A stretch of DNA of 45,434 bases from Flavobacteriia bacterium (GTDB taxonomy: Bacteria > Bacteroidota > Bacteroidia > Flavobacteriales_D > Crocinitomicaceae): the NCBI GenBank assembly GCA_947463445.1, contig CANHRS010000014.1, positions 1-45,434 on the forward strand, in the 5' to 3' direction. The position numbers were made by a program, and so were the translations under genes. Below the pieces are notes generated by a model. That model was given only the letters and a program-made list of their open reading frames with translations, did not search any database and was not told where the DNA came from. This document shows positions 9,108-20,070 of this stretch, piece after piece. The first letter of the stretch is position 1, and each line of letters starts with the position of its first letter.

Positions 9108-10238
9108 TTATTTAATTGCGTCTGCTTTTGCTTTAATTTCTGCTGCTTTTTCTTCGTTACCAACTCTTCCATAAGCACGTGATAAAGTTATCAAAGCATC
9201 TTTATCTGTTGGAGAAACAGCTGTATATTTTTCTAACGCTGAAATTCCACGTAATAATGTTCTATTAGCTTGATCATCCAAAGTTTTTACTTTAGGGTCT
9301 TTTGTAGGTAATAAAGAAGCTTCTTTACTAATGGATTTTGCCCATGAAATATAGGTGCTTGCTAACTGATAAATAGCATCTACATACATACCATCCAAGG
9401 ATAATGCTTTTTTGAAACCTTGTTCCGCTTTAGCGAATTCATTATTGTTTAATAATACAGTTGCTACATTGTAATGTAAACGTTTATTTAAGGTGTCATT
9501 TGGATTTAACTGTACAAATTCGTCGGTTAATTTTTCCATTTCAGCAATATTTGATTTCTTTAGTTGAATATCAATAAGTGCTAGCATCGCACGTCGATTG
9601 TTTGGATAGTACTGTTTAAATGTGGAAGCTAAATTTACAGCCTCATCAAATTTATTGTCTGTTATATAGCTATTCATACCATTTAAAAAAGAAACCTCTG
9701 CGTTTGCATCTGCATTTTCCATTTTAGCACCTAGTGTGTTTTTAATTTTATTTGCTTCTATAAAAGCTAACATCGCACCTTCGAAATTTTTGGAAGTAAA
9801 CAAAGCTTGTCCTTGCTGAAATACAGCATAGGCTTTTTGATTTACGTATCCCTCTACTTTCTCTTTGTATTTTGTATTTGGGTTATTAAATGTAGCAAGC
9901 ATGTTAGCATCTGCAACTTCTTGATATTCTTTAATTTTATTCATATCGTTTGTTGAGGCCTTTGTAATATCCACTAAACCTAAATAAATCTGCGCTTTAT
10001 AATATTGCGTTTTTGGATTGTTTTTAGTTTCTTCGTTCGTACTCGCTTGATCTATAAATTCTTTCGCTTTAAATATAGCTTCACTCGCACCAGTTAAATC
10101 ACGTTTTCCATATGCTTTCACATATTTATTTTCGTATTCACTTGCTGCAGAAGTTTCCATCATTTTTTGACCAAAACTACTACTAGAGATTGCTAAACCT
10201 AACGATAATAAAAGGGTGTTTTTTCCTAATGTTTTCAT
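9108..10238 (-). CDS. Exported TPR-repeat protein
   Basis: A 376-residue protein with a signal peptide (LLLSLGLAISSSSFGQK, cleavage near FGQ). Helical tetratricopeptide-like repeats are visible throughout, for example AKAEQGFKKALSLDGMYVDAIYQLAS and the preceding NPNDTLNKRLHYNVATVLL. TPR arrays are protein-interaction scaffolds, and periplasmic ones are common in Bacteroidota. No catalytic motif is seen and the partner is unknown. It heads the operon with the RlmI-like methyltransferase, MATE and fmt, and is separated from gyrA by a terminator. Confidence 0.75.
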   Translation of the reverse strand: MKTLGKNTLLLSLGLAISSSSFGQKMMETSAASEYENKYVKAYGKRDLTGASEAIFKAKEFIDQASTNEETKNNPKTQYYKAQIYLGLVDITKASTNDMNKIKEYQEVADANMLATFNNPNTKYKEKVEGYVNQKAYAVFQQGQALFTSKNFEGAMLAFIEANKIKNTLGAKMENADANAEVSFLNGMNSYITDNKFDEAVNLASTFKQYYPNNRRAMLALIDIQLKKSNIAEMEKLTDEFVQLNPNDTLNKRLHYNVATVLLNNNEFAKAEQGFKKALSLDGMYVDAIYQLASTYISWAKSISKEASLLPTKDPKVKTLDDQANRTLLRGISALEKYTAVSPTDKDALITLSRAYGRVGNEEKAAEIKAKADAIK

Positions 10239-10257
10239 ATTTATGTTTTTAAAAATA

Positions 10258-10311
10258 AAAAACCTTCCATCTGAAAAACTGAAATTAAATTCGAGTTTAC
10301 AAATGGAAGGT
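10258..10311 (-). terminator. Rho-independent terminator of gyrA
   Basis: On the minus strand ACCTTCCAT pairs perfectly with ATGGAAGGT across a 32-base loop, followed by T-rich sequence (GGTTTTTTATTTTT). It lies between the gyrA stop and the TPR gene start. Confidence 0.7.
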
Positions 10312-10333
10312 GTTAAAATTAATAGTTATTTAA

Positions 10334-12928
10334 TTATTCTTCTTCAGTAGAATCGTCCTCCAATTCCTCATCACTTGAGGTATCTTCTGTCATGTCGTCA
10401 TTTAAAACTTCTACAGGAGCATTTGGATCGATTTCTGCTAAAGCTTCTTCGTCTAATTCTTCTTCATCTTCACTTCGAGGTGCACGAGCAACAGCAGCAA
10501 TAGATGCTGTACCTTTTAAATTAATTAAGCGAACACCTTGTGCAGCTCTTCCCATTACACGAAGCGTATCAACGTGCATACGGATTGTTACACCAGCTTT
10601 GGTAATGATCATTAAATCATCTTCATCCGAAACATTTTTAATCGCTAATAAAGGACCTGTTTTATCGGTAACATTGATTGTTTTCACCCCTTTTCCACCT
10701 CTATTTGTAATACGGTAAATCGGTTCACCATCTTCAGGGTCATTTAAGAATGAACGTTTTCCATAACCTTTTTCAGAAACAACTAGTACTGTAGAAGTAT
10801 TGTCTTTTACGCAAACCATACCTACAACTTCATCAGTTTCTCCAAGCAATGTTACCCCACGAACACCAGAAGCATTTCTTCCCATTGGACGTACTTTTTC
10901 TTCGTTAAAACGAATTGCACGACCAGATTTCGTTGCTAAAACAATTTCATTTGTACCATCCGTTAACTTAGCTTCTAGTAACTCGTCATTTTCACGAATA
11001 GTTATTGCGTTAATTCCATTTGTTCTTGGACGAGAATATGCTTCTAAAGATGTTTTCTTGATAACACCATCTTTGGTACACATGATAATAAAGTTGTTTT
11101 GAGCGTATTCTTTATCCGTCAAATCTTGCACTTTAACGTATGCCTTTACTTTATCATCTTGTGCAATATTCAATAAGTTCTGAATTGCTCTTCCTTTTGC
11201 TAATTTATTTCCCTCAGGAACTTCGTATACACGCATCCAAAAACATCTTCCTTTTTCTGTGAAGATTAATAAATAGTTGTGGTTCGTTGCTACGAATAAA
11301 TGTTCCAAGAAGTCTTTATCTCTTGTAGTAGAACCTTTCGATCCCATTCCACCTCTATTTTGTACTTTATATTCAGATAAACTTGTTCGTTTAATATATC
11401 CTGCATGTGAAATGGTGATAATTACTTCTTCATCTGGAATTAAATCTTCCATACGCATTTCGGATGCTGCATATTCGATTCTAGATTGTCTAACATCCCC
11501 ATATTTATCTTTCACGTAGTTCAATTCATCTTTGATGATTTGCATTCTACGATCTTCATTTGCTAATATATCTTTTAAATCTGTGATTAGAGCCATCAAA
11601 TCCGTATATTCTGCACGTAATTTGTCCTGCTCTAGACCTGTCAATTGTCGTAGACGCATTTCAACAATTGCACGAGATTGTAAGTCACTCAAGTTAAAGC
11701 GCGCAATTAAATTGTCTCTTGCTTCCTCAGGACTTTTAGAAGCTCTAATAATTTTAATTACTTCATCGATATTATCACTAGCGATGATTAGACCTTCTAA
11801 AATATGTGCTCTTTCTTCTGCTTTACGTAAATCAAATTTTGTTCTACGGATTACAACTTCATGGCGGAAATCAATAAAGTGTCTGATTAGGTCTTTTAAG
11901 TTTACCATTTCTGGTCGACCATTCACTAAACAAATATTATTAACAGAGAAGGATGTTTGTAGGGCAGTAAATTTGTATAATTTATTTAAAACGACATTTG
12001 AAATAGCTTCTCGTTTTAATTCAAAAACAATACGCATACCATTTCTATCCGATTCGTCTCTAATGTCAGAAATACCTTCTAGTTTTTTATCATTAACAAG
12101 TTCCGCAGCTTTTTTAATTAGTTCAGACTTATTAACTTGGTATGGTATTTCTGTAATGATGATTTGTTCTCTACCGTTATTTTCTTCGATTTCCGCTTTT
12201 GCACGTATTACAATTCTACCTCTACCAGTAGTTAATGCTTCACGTACACCTTCATAGCCATAAATGATACCACCAGTCGGGAAGTCGGGTGCTTTAACAT
12301 GATTTAGTAGCTCCTCAACTTCAATATCTTTGTTATCAACATAAGCAATACAACCATCTACAACTTCACTTAAGTTATGAGGAGCCATATTCGTTGCCAT
12401 ACCCACAGCAATTCCTGAAGCACCATTTACTAAAAGGTTAGGTATTTTAGTTGGTAAAACTGTTGGCTCTTGTAAACTATCGTCAAAGTTAGGTGCAAAG
12501 TCGATAGTTTCTTTTTCCAAATCTTCCAACATGTCCTCTGCGATTTTACGAAGTCTAGCCTCTGTATAACGCATAGCTGCAGGACTATCACCATCCACAG
12601 AACCAAAGTTACCTTGTCCATCCACTAAAGGATAACGTAAAGACCATGGTTGGGCCATACGTACCATAGTATCATACACAGAGCTATCTCCATGTGGGTG
12701 ATACTTCCCTAGTACCTCACCAACAATTCTTGCTGATTTTTTGTGAGGACGATTTGAATAAACTCCTAAATCTTGCATACCATACAATACACGACGATGC
12801 ACAGGTTTGAACCCGTCTCGTATGTCTGGTAAAGCACGAGAAACGATTACAGACATCGAATAATCGATGTACGCTGCTTTCATTTCATCTTCGATATTAA
12901 TTTGGATAATTTTTTCCCCGTCTGCCAT
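10334..12928 (-). CDS. gyrA: DNA gyrase subunit A
   Basis: An 864-residue type II topoisomerase A subunit, normal for Bacteroidota. The winged-helix and tower domains include the quinolone-determining region [19 protein letters not shown], with Ser82 and Asp86 at the positions where resistance changes occur, so wild type. The catalytic tyrosine is Tyr121 in [10 protein letters not shown]. The C-terminal beta-pinwheel has a GyrA-box-like NRGGKG plus NRGGMG, supporting negative supercoiling rather than a pure decatenase (ParC). The tail is strongly acidic (Glu/Asp/Thr). The start ATG at 12928 lies 46 bp downstream of a TATGTTTG box. Confidence 0.97.
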   Translation of the reverse strand: MADGEKIIQINIEDEMKAAYIDYSMSVIVSRALPDIRDGFKPVHRRVLYGMQDLGVYSNRPHKKSARIVGEVLGKYHPHGDSSVYDTMVRMAQPWSLRYPLVDGQGNFGSVDGDSPAAMRYTEARLRKIAEDMLEDLEKETIDFAPNFDDSLQEPTVLPTKIPNLLVNGASGIAVGMATNMAPHNLSEVVDGCIAYVDNKDIEVEELLNHVKAPDFPTGGIIYGYEGVREALTTGRGRIVIRAKAEIEENNGREQIIITEIPYQVNKSELIKKAAELVNDKKLEGISDIRDESDRNGMRIVFELKREAISNVVLNKLYKFTALQTSFSVNNICLVNGRPEMVNLKDLIRHFIDFRHEVVIRRTKFDLRKAEERAHILEGLIIASDNIDEVIKIIRASKSPEEARDNLIARFNLSDLQSRAIVEMRLRQLTGLEQDKLRAEYTDLMALITDLKDILANEDRRMQIIKDELNYVKDKYGDVRQSRIEYAASEMRMEDLIPDEEVIITISHAGYIKRTSLSEYKVQNRGGMGSKGSTTRDKDFLEHLFVATNHNYLLIFTEKGRCFWMRVYEVPEGNKLAKGRAIQNLLNIAQDDKVKAYVKVQDLTDKEYAQNNFIIMCTKDGVIKKTSLEAYSRPRTNGINAITIRENDELLEAKLTDGTNEIVLATKSGRAIRFNEEKVRPMGRNASGVRGVTLLGETDEVVGMVCVKDNTSTVLVVSEKGYGKRSFLNDPEDGEPIYRITNRGGKGVKTINVTDKTGPLLAIKNVSDEDDLMIITKAGVTIRMHVDTLRVMGRAAQGVRLINLKGTASIAAVARAPRSEDEEELDEEALAEIDPNAPVEVLNDDMTEDTSSDEELEDDSTEEE

Positions 12929-12974
12929 AGCGTTTTAATCTAGTTTTTAGTGGTTTATGCTTTTGATGTGTATT

Positions 12975-12982
12975 CAAACATA
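12975..12982 (-). promoter_or_regulatory. Promoter -7 box of gyrA
   Basis: Minus-strand TATGTTTG matches TAnnTTTG, 46 bp before the gyrA start, in the divergent gyrA-clpC gap. Confidence 0.55.
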
Positions 12983-13096
12983 AAAGACGAATTTATGTAT
13001 AATTAAAATAAAGAAAACAAGTCATTTGACTATTTTACTAACAAAAACCTGTGGAAAATTGCGCTTTTTTATTGAGTTATCAACAATTAATAGTCC

Positions 13097-13104
13097 TACA
13101 TTTG
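13097..13104 (+). promoter_or_regulatory. Promoter -7 box of clpC
   Basis: TACATTTG fits the -7 consensus, with a TTG about 22 bp upstream as candidate -33, placed 47 bp before the clpC start. No CtsR or CIRCE operator was recognised. Confidence 0.6.
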
Positions 13105-13151
13105 TTATATTGTATAAAAACTGTATTAATTTTACTTAAAAATCAATAGTG

Positions 13152-15677
13152 ATGGAAGCGAAGTTTTCACCTAGAGTAAAGGATGTAATTAGTTATAGTC
13201 GTGAAGAAGCTTTACGTCTTGGTAATGATTTTATAAGCGTTGAGCATATTTTGTTGGGTATCATTCGTGAGGGGGAAGGTTCTGCTATACGACTATTGTC
13301 TTCATTTAACTTGGATTTAAAAAGTATTAAGGCTGAGGTTGAATTGGGTTTGAAAAAAAATGCACCGATAAGTATTGATTCAGCTATAAATATTCCCCTT
13401 GTTAAGCAGGCTGAGAAAGTTTTGAAAAAATCTTTTTTAGAAGCAAAGTTGTATAAAAGTGCAGATATAGGTACACAACATTTACTTCTTTCTATTCTTA
13501 AAGAGGAGGATTGTGTTGCAACTACGATTTTAAATAAATACGGTGTTATTTACGATATTATAAAAGATGAAATAGAACTTATGATGAAAGACGAAAAATT
13601 ACCTAGAGCTGAGTTTCCTGGTTCTTCGGATGAAGAATCTGATAACTTTGGTGCTGCGCAGCGTAAGACTGCGGATCCTAAATCTAAAACTCCTGTGTTG
13701 GATAATTTCGGGAGAGATTTAACCAAAATGGCTGAAACCGGTCGTTTGGATCCAATTGTAGGTCGTGAAAAAGAAATTGAGCGAGTTTCTCAAATACTTT
13801 CCAGAAGAAAGAAAAATAATCCCATTCTAATTGGTGAACCTGGTGTTGGTAAAAGTGCTATTGCTGAAGGATTAGCCTTAAGAATAGTACAACGTAAGGT
13901 ATCTAGAATTCTATTCAATAAACGTATTATCTCTTTAGATTTAGCTTCTTTAGTTGCCGGTACAAAATACCGTGGACAATTTGAAGAGCGTATGAAGGCG
14001 GTAATGGCTGAGATTGAAAAAAATCCAGATATTATTCTTTTTATCGATGAAATTCACACGATTATTGGAGCGGGAGGAGCTAGTGGTTCTTTAGATGCTT
14101 CTAATATGTTTAAGCCTGCTTTAGCGAGAGGTGAAATGCAAGTGATTGGTGCAACTACCTTGGACGAGTATAGACAATATATTGAAAAAGATGGAGCTTT
14201 AGAGCGTCGTTTTCAAAAAGTATTGATCGAACCAACTACTGTTGAAGAAACGATTCAGATATTAAATAATATCAAAGAAAAATACGAAGATCACCATATG
14301 GTTAACTACACACCAGAAGCAATTGCTGCTTGTGTAAAGTTGACAGATAGATACATAAGTGATCGTCATTTGCCAGATAAAGCGATTGATGCACTCGATG
14401 AGGTTGGATCCCGTGTTCACATTACGAATATCAATGTACCAAAAGAAATTATTGATATTGAAGCACAAATTGAAGCCTTAAAAGAAAAGAAAAATGAGGT
14501 TATCAAATCACAACAATACGAAGAGGCAGCTAAATTACGTGATGATGAACGTAAATTGCAAGATCAATTAGAGTCGGAAAAACGTAAATGGGAAGAAGAA
14601 AGTAAAATTCACCGCGTTGCCGTTACAGAAGAAGATGTAGCAGAAGTTGTTTCTATGATGTGTGGTATTCCTGTAACGCGTGTTGCTCAAAAAGAGAGTG
14701 GACGTTTGGTACACATGGCGGAAGAATTACGTGGTAAAGTTATTGGACAAGACGAAGCTGTTGAAAAAGTAGTAAAAGCGATTCAACGTAATAGAGCTGG
14801 ATTAAAAGATCCAAACAAACCAATTGGTTCTTTCTTTTTCTTAGGCCCTACAGGTGTTGGTAAAACACAGTTGGCGAAAGTATTAGCGAAATATTTATTC
14901 GATTCAGAAGATTCGTTGATTCGTATCGATATGTCTGAATATATGGAGAAATTCTCTATTTCTCGTTTGGTTGGAGCACCTCCGGGATATGTTGGATATG
15001 AAGAAGGTGGACAATTAACAGAAAAAGTGCGAAGAAAGCCTTATTCTATTATCTTATTAGATGAGATTGAAAAGGCGCATCCGGATGTATTTAATTTGTT
15101 GTTACAAGTTTTAGATGATGGACATATGACTGACGGTTTGGGTCGTAAGATAGATTTTAAAAATACCATCTTAATTATGACTTCGAACATTGGTGCTCGT
15201 CAATTGGCTGATTTCGGAACTGGTGTTGGTTTTGGTACCGCTGCACAATCTGCTCAAAAGGAAGATAATAGTAAGGCTGTTATTCAAAATGCATTACGTA
15301 AAGCATTTTCACCAGAATTCTTAAATCGTATTGATGACATGATTATGTTCAAGTCATTATCGCGTGAAGGCATTCATTCTATCATTGACTTAGAGTTGGC
15401 TAAATTGTATGGTCGTATCAATAATCTAGGTTACCAAATTGAATTGACTGAAAAAGCGAAAGATTTTATTTGTGATAAGGGATACGATGAAAAATATGGT
15501 GCACGTCCATTGAAGCGCGCAATTCAAAAATACATTGAAGATCCACTCGCGGAAGAAATCGTAAAATCTACGATGAAAGAAGGCGATAAAATTGCATTAG
15601 ATTTAGAAGAAGGCAAAGAAGTTTTAACGGTTGTTATTACTGGTGCTACTAAAACTAAAACTAAAACGAAAGAATAA
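13152..15677 (+). CDS. clpC: ATP-dependent Clp protease ATPase subunit ClpC
   Basis: An 841-residue class I Clp/HSP100 hexameric unfoldase that feeds substrates to ClpP. The double-Clp N domain (about 1-145: [20 protein letters not shown]) is followed by AAA1 with Walker [10 protein letters not shown] and Walker [11 protein letters not shown] middle region with a UVR-like motif ([16 protein letters not shown]) identifies ClpC rather than ClpA or ClpB. AAA2 has Walker [10 protein letters not shown] and the arginine-finger region. The ATG at 13152 is chosen over a GTG one codon earlier. It is monocistronic, ending at a strong terminator. Confidence 0.95.
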   Translation: MEAKFSPRVKDVISYSREEALRLGNDFISVEHILLGIIREGEGSAIRLLSSFNLDLKSIKAEVELGLKKNAPISIDSAINIPLVKQAEKVLKKSFLEAKLYKSADIGTQHLLLSILKEEDCVATTILNKYGVIYDIIKDEIELMMKDEKLPRAEFPGSSDEESDNFGAAQRKTADPKSKTPVLDNFGRDLTKMAETGRLDPIVGREKEIERVSQILSRRKKNNPILIGEPGVGKSAIAEGLALRIVQRKVSRILFNKRIISLDLASLVAGTKYRGQFEERMKAVMAEIEKNPDIILFIDEIHTIIGAGGASGSLDASNMFKPALARGEMQVIGATTLDEYRQYIEKDGALERRFQKVLIEPTTVEETIQILNNIKEKYEDHHMVNYTPEAIAACVKLTDRYISDRHLPDKAIDALDEVGSRVHITNINVPKEIIDIEAQIEALKEKKNEVIKSQQYEEAAKLRDDERKLQDQLESEKRKWEEESKIHRVAVTEEDVAEVVSMMCGIPVTRVAQKESGRLVHMAEELRGKVIGQDEAVEKVVKAIQRNRAGLKDPNKPIGSFFFLGPTGVGKTQLAKVLAKYLFDSEDSLIRIDMSEYMEKFSISRLVGAPPGYVGYEEGGQLTEKVRRKPYSIILLDEIEKAHPDVFNLLLQVLDDGHMTDGLGRKIDFKNTILIMTSNIGARQLADFGTGVGFGTAAQSAQKEDNSKAVIQNALRKAFSPEFLNRIDDMIMFKSLSREGIHSIIDLELAKLYGRINNLGYQIELTEKAKDFICDKGYDEKYGARPLKRAIQKYIEDPLAEEIVKSTMKEGDKIALDLEEGKEVLTVVITGATKTKTKTKE

Positions 15678-15708
15678 TTATTTTATTTTTTTTTAGAATA
15701 TTTTTGAA

Positions 15709-15739
15709 TAACCGTGAGAGATTTCTCACGGTTTTTTTT
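15709..15739 (+). terminator. Rho-independent terminator of clpC
   Basis: AACCGTGAGA and TCTCACGGTT form a perfect 10-bp stem with a GATT loop followed by T8, about 32 bp past the clpC stop. Confidence 0.9.
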
Positions 15740-15788
15740 ATTGTATCGCACATGGTAAATGAGATTAACTAGCCATGTAGCTACATCT

Positions 15789-16370
15789 TTATTTTTGGAA
15801 TTGTCTAAATGTTAAGTTAATACGGGCTTCCTTTATTTTTGTTTCTTTTTTAAGCTGATGTACCCAGTTTTGTTGAGACTCCATATTCATAATCAATAAG
15901 GAGCCGTTTTCAAGTGCAACCTCTATTTTCTCTTGCGTATGTTTATGTTTTAATTGAAAAGAACGCGTTGCTCCAAAACTCAAAGAGGCTATTATCCCTA
16001 ACTTTTCTAATTCAGGTTCATTATCACTATGCCAAGCCATTCCGATTTCACCGGTTGCATAAAGATTTAATAGACACCCATTGAATTGGGTGTTTAGTTC
16101 CTTTTCTAATTTCTGTTTGAGTTCCAATACCACGTGCGACCAAGGATTTGCTAATTTCTTTTGTTTGGAATAGGTATAAGCAACAGCGATGTCTCCTTCA
16201 AAAGCTACTTGACGTTTGGTAATTATTTTTTTCCCGTATAAAGTAATTTCATCGTGTTTCCAATTTACTTCTTTTAAGAGTTTTTCGAAAAATGTATTGT
16301 TTGATTCGTATATAAAATTTGGGATGTAATTTGCGTATCCATCGTAGGGAAGTAAATTTGGTGTTTTCAT
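15789..16370 (-). CDS. AlkB-like 2-oxoglutarate/Fe(II) dioxygenase
   Basis: The protein has 193 residues from ATG 16370; the nine-residue extension would need TTG inside the promoter box. It is a DNA/RNA dealkylation-type jelly-roll dioxygenase: iron ligands H114 and D116 in MAWHSDNE, H171 in WVHQL, and 2-oxoglutarate/active-site arginines R183 and R189 in RINLTFR. The NLYATGEIGMAWHSD segment is typical of the AlkB group. Oxidative removal of methyl lesions from 1-methyladenine or 3-methylcytosine is the likely role. No Ada box was found. Confidence 0.88.
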   Translation of the reverse strand: MKTPNLLPYDGYANYIPNFIYESNNTFFEKLLKEVNWKHDEITLYGKKIITKRQVAFEGDIAVAYTYSKQKKLANPWSHVVLELKQKLEKELNTQFNGCLLNLYATGEIGMAWHSDNEPELEKLGIIASLSFGATRSFQLKHKHTQEKIEVALENGSLLIMNMESQQNWVHQLKKETKIKEARINLTFRQFQK

Positions 16371-16394
16371 GCTTTTATAAACTCTTTTTGTATT

Positions 16395-16402
16395 CAAATG
16401 TA
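16395..16402 (-). promoter_or_regulatory. Promoter -7 box of the AlkB-like gene
   Basis: Minus-strand TACATTTG sits 24 bp before ATG 16370; this placement argues against the longer TTG-start frame. Confidence 0.55.
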
Positions 16403-16447
16403 CTTAAATAAGGTGGTTAGCGTTTGGTTTGCTAGGTAAGATAATTG

Positions 16448-16455
16448 TATTTTTG
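16448..16455 (+). promoter_or_regulatory. Promoter -7 box of the tandem exported-protein genes
   Basis: TATTTTTG with a TTG about 21 bp upstream, 113 bp before the first exported paralogue. It implies a roughly 105-base leader in which no structure was recognised. Confidence 0.5.
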
Positions 16456-16568
16456 CATTTAAAAAATAAAATTAAATAAGCAATAACAGATTTAAGACAT
16501 TTTTGTATGCTTTCACATAGTAGGTATTTCAAAATATACACGTTTTAATTCATTAAAAATCATTAAAT

Positions 16569-17498
16569 ATGAAGAAATTTTTTGTAGCAGTATCTGCTAT
16601 TTTACTTTCGGTAAATCTTTGGGCGCAAGCTCCACAAAGTTTTAGTTATCAAGCAGTAGTTCGCGGAGCTAAAAATGAATTGGTGGCCAACAAACCAGTT
16701 GGAATGAAAATCAGTTTGTTGCATGGTTCAGAAAAAGGAAAAGCTGTTTATGTAGAGACCCATAAACCCACTTCGAATGACAATGGATTGGTGAGCATCG
16801 CTATTGGTGGCGGAACAAAAGATGCTTCTTCCAACGCTTTTGCAAGTATTGACTGGTCAAAAGGACCTTATTTTGTACAAACAGAAACGGATGTTAGTGG
16901 CGGAACAAATTATTCATTGACTAGTGTGAGTCAGTTGTTGAGTGTGCCGTATGCTATGTATGCAAAAACAGCTGAAAGTATAGTAGGTGGTAATTCAGGT
17001 TCTTTTGGGCATTATATTGGAGAGCAGTATGGCGGAGGGGTGGTTTTCCATGTTTGGAAAGACGCTCAAGGAGTTGAGCATGGGTTGGTAGTGGCAACGA
17101 CTGATCAAGGTTCAGCACAGGTTTGGAGTAATGTTGCGGATGTTGAAATTGGTGCGAAAGGAAGAAGTAGTTTAGATGGTTTAAGTAATAGTCTTGCTAT
17201 TGTTAATCAACCTGGACATACAACGAGTGCTGCAAAAGTCTGTCTTGATTTGGTAAGTGGTGGATTTGAAGACTGGTATTTGCCAGCAAAAAATGAATTA
17301 ATGATTCTTTATAACAACTATTACACAGTTTCTAGGTCATTATTACAAATTACTAACTTTTCCCCTTTGAGTGAATATGGATATACTAGTAGTACAGAGT
17401 CCAATAATATGTTTTGGTATTTGAAGTTCGACTACGGCGAATATGCGACATATACAAAATCTAATAAAGTACTTATACGTGCCGTTCGAGCATTTTGA
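16569..17498 (+). CDS. Exported protein with DUF1566/Lcl-type C-terminal domain
   Basis: A 309-residue secreted protein. A signal peptide (FFVAVSAILLSVNLWAQ) is followed by a conserved Bacteroidota N-terminal module (about 21-130: PQSFSYQAVVRGAKNEL ... YFVQTETDVSGG) of unknown function, then a C-terminal domain with GGGVVFHVWKD, GGFEDWYLPAKNELMILYN and YTSSTESNNMFWYLKF. That layout is typical of DUF1566/Lcl-like C-type-lectin-like folds found on cell surfaces. No type IX sorting tail is obvious. It stands 23 bp upstream of a paralogue with a nearly identical N-terminal module but a different C-terminal domain. Confidence 0.8.
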   Translation: MKKFFVAVSAILLSVNLWAQAPQSFSYQAVVRGAKNELVANKPVGMKISLLHGSEKGKAVYVETHKPTSNDNGLVSIAIGGGTKDASSNAFASIDWSKGPYFVQTETDVSGGTNYSLTSVSQLLSVPYAMYAKTAESIVGGNSGSFGHYIGEQYGGGVVFHVWKDAQGVEHGLVVATTDQGSAQVWSNVADVEIGAKGRSSLDGLSNSLAIVNQPGHTTSAAKVCLDLVSGGFEDWYLPAKNELMILYNNYYTVSRSLLQITNFSPLSEYGYTSSTESNNMFWYLKFDYGEYATYTKSNKVLIRAVRAF

Positions 17499-17521
17499 TT
17501 TTAAATAAACAATTTTAAGTT

Positions 17522-18646
17522 ATGAAAAGAATTTTTACAATTTTCGCAACGATAGTACTATCTGCTCATTTGATTGCGCAAGTTCCACAAAGTTTTAGTT
17601 ACCAATCTGTAGTACGAGGTGCTAAAAATGAATTGTTAGTGAATAAACCAGTAGGAATGAGGCTTAGTTTGTTGCAAGGTTCAGAAAAAGGAAAGGCTGT
17701 TTATGTAGAGACTCATAAACCCACTTCGAATGACAATTGATTGGTGAGCATCGCTATTGGTGGCGGAACAAAAGATGCTTCTTCGACCGCTTTTGCAAGT
17801 ATTGATTGGTCAAAAGGTCCTTATTTTGTACAAACAGAAACGGATGTTAGTGGCGGAACAAATTATTCATTGAGTAGTGTGAGTCAGTTGTTGAGTGTGC
17901 CGTATGCTTTAACTTCAAACAATGGGATTTCTAGAGTTTCGGTTACTGGCGATTCTTTGGTATTAACTAATGGTAAAACAATTATAATTCCAGGCATAAG
18001 TGCTGCAAATCCAAAATCAAATCCTACAAGTGGTTATGGACCTAATATTTCGGATGTAGATGGTAACTCCTATAAAACGGTTTATATCGGTACGCAACAT
18101 TGGATGGCTGAGAATTTAAAGGTATATAGGTATAATGATCAAACGGATTTAAAATTTATTATGGATAATGCAGAATGGGAAAATAATAATTTAGGAGCCT
18201 ATTGTTTCTATAATAATGATGATGAATTTATTTCTAAATATGGACTTTTATACAATTGGTATGCTATAAGTCCATCTTCAAATGGAAACAAAAATGTATG
18301 CCCAACAGGTTGGCACGTTCCAACAGATGCTGAATGGACGGTTCTAACGGACTATTTAGGAGGTGCAAGTGTTGCAGGTAGTAAAATGAAAGAAGTAAGC
18401 ATAACAAGCTGGTCTACCGATAATACCGACGCTACGAATACATCGTTATTTACTGGCCTACCGGGCGGTTACCGTTATGAAAATGGGAGTTACGACTGGG
18501 TTGGTACTTACGGTAGTTGGTGGAGTTCTACGGTGTACAAGGTAGACAGTGCTTGGGCTCACAGCCTGAGAAGATTCAATGGTATTGTAAATAGATACTA
18601 CCCTATTAAGTCGAATGGCTTGTCTATTAGGTGTCTAAAAGACTAA
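17522..18646 (+). pseudogene. FISUMP-domain exported protein interrupted by an in-frame TGA
   Basis: One 374-codon frame is broken at codon 73 by TGA (17738-17740), where the tandem paralogue has GGA at the same codon, so a single G-to-T change explains the break. Upstream is a signal peptide (IFATIVLSAHLIAQV) and the start of the shared N-terminal module; downstream the module resumes in frame and leads to a Fibrobacter succinogenes major paralogous (FISUMP) domain: YKTVYIGTQHWMAENLKV, YGLLYNWYAI, CPTGWHVPTDAEWTVL, WWSSTVY. The downstream frame is intact to the stop, suggesting recent inactivation or a sequencing error. A separate protein from TTG 17741 would lack a signal peptide. Confidence 0.8.
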
Positions 18647-18704
18647 CATTCCTATCAATTCTTCAGGGTAAACTTCGCTCAGACTGACAAGAAAATTATA
18701 CATT

Positions 18705-18735
18705 ATGGGTTATGAATTTTCGTAACCCATTTTTA
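18705..18735 (+). terminator. Terminator after the FISUMP gene
   Basis: ATGGGTTA pairs with TAACCCAT across a 10-base loop, followed by TTTTATTT. It lies in the convergent gap before the DUF4143 ATPase gene. Confidence 0.7.
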
Positions 18736-20046
18736 TTTCAGTAAATTCCAAACCCCATAGAGCGGGTATATATCTATCTTTTCCATTTCACCAAAGTTTT
18801 CAAGTGAAATTCGAATTCCTTTTTCTTTGTTTTTTTCTTGTAAGAATAGAAACATACTTTGCATTGCACCTTTTGTTCCTCCTTTTACTTCTAAAGGAAG
18901 TATTTCCTCTTTTTGTTGAATGACATAATCAATTTCCGCTTGGCTATTTTTAGATTCTCGTTGCCAATAATAGAGGTTTGTTTTTTCGTAAGGCGATTTA
19001 TTTTTAATTAATTCCAACCCAACAGAAAGTTCTGCAATGTTCCCTTTGTTAATGACAGTAAGATTTTCAAGTGTTAAAAGTTGGCTTATGTCTAATTTTA
19101 AGATACGTTGATAAATTCCTGTATCGAATAAGATGATTTTTCTCTTTTTAGGATTTATTTCTGCTCCCAAGGGGATTCCGTTTGCTGCGGTATGTGTTAC
19201 GAAGTGAACTAATCCTGCCATTTCTAAGAGTTGCAAGATTTCTTTGATTTGCTGATTGTTCAACGTTGCATTTGGATAGGTATAGGTGAATTTTTCTCCT
19301 TGTTGTAGCACTACATTAGAGAATACTTCTGCGATTTTAATAGGTTCAATTCTTTTTTTGTATTTCGTAAAATCCGCTTGTATGGAAATGATTAAATCGT
19401 CTAAAATGCGTTGTACTTCAAGTAAATCTTTAGAAATCACATACGATTTTACCGCTTCAGGCATTCCGCCAATAATTAAAAACTTTTTGTAGTATGCAAT
19501 TAATTTTTGATGTAATAATTCAGGAAGGGGCAAAATAGGACTAGCTTCTTTCGTTTTTTCAAGTAAACGTTCTTCGTTGTGCGCTAAAAGAAATTCATGG
19601 AATGAAATGGGGTACATAAACAAGGAACGAATGCGTCCTACGCCAAAAGAGGGTAGGTCTTTGAGAGCAAATTCTAATAAAGAACCGGCTGCTATTACGT
19701 GTAGGTTAGGTTTTCGTTCGTAGAAATAACGTAACAAATGGATAGCAGGGAGCGATGTTTGTATCTCGTCCAAAAATAGAAGCGTTTCATTTTCAATGAT
19801 TGGAGTATTTTCTATAATGGATATTTGTTCTAAAAGTGCATCCAAATTTTGTGTTGATTCAAATAGCGTGGTCCATTCTTTCTTTTCATCAAAATTAATT
19901 TCAATAAAATGCGTGAATGATTTCCCTAAGTTTCGGATAGCAGAAGATTTCCCTACTTGTCTTGCTCCTCGCAATAATAAAGGTTTCCGTGTAACTGAAT
20001 TTTTCCAGTTGATTAACTCCATATCTATCGCACGACGAATATACAT
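18733..20046 (-). CDS. AAA_14 / DUF4143 ATPase
   Basis: A 437-residue protein of the widespread archaeal/bacterial ATPase group with an AAA_14 domain at the N terminus and DUF4143 at the C terminus. Walker A is LRGARQVGKSS (25-35), Walker B LLFLDEIQ (89-96), with the sensor-like HVIAAGSLLEFAL. The C-terminal half has a PD-(D/E)xK-like segment: NSQAEIDYVIQQKEEILPLEVKGG. The cellular role of this family is not established. These genes occur as stand-alone accessory genes; here the upstream side carries four regularly spaced repeats. Confidence 0.88.
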   Translation of the reverse strand: MYIRRAIDMELINWKNSVTRKPLLLRGARQVGKSSAIRNLGKSFTHFIEINFDEKKEWTTLFESTQNLDALLEQISIIENTPIIENETLLFLDEIQTSLPAIHLLRYFYERKPNLHVIAAGSLLEFALKDLPSFGVGRIRSLFMYPISFHEFLLAHNEERLLEKTKEASPILPLPELLHQKLIAYYKKFLIIGGMPEAVKSYVISKDLLEVQRILDDLIISIQADFTKYKKRIEPIKIAEVFSNVVLQQGEKFTYTYPNATLNNQQIKEILQLLEMAGLVHFVTHTAANGIPLGAEINPKKRKIILFDTGIYQRILKLDISQLLTLENLTVINKGNIAELSVGLELIKNKSPYEKTNLYYWQRESKNSQAEIDYVIQQKEEILPLEVKGGTKGAMQSMFLFLQEKNKEKGIRISLENFGEMEKIDIYPLYGVWNLLK

Positions 20047-20070
20047 TTACTTGTTTTTTTATAAAAATGA

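Noticed and set aside
10334-12928. Quinolone resistance in gyrA
   Set aside because: Ser82 and Asp86 (E. coli 83 and 87 positions) are the susceptible residues.
17738-17740. TGA read as an amino acid (recoding)
   Set aside because: Other genes here end in TGA (for example the MATE exporter and the FISUMP paralogue's upstream neighbour), and the paralogue has GGA, so a point mutation is simpler.
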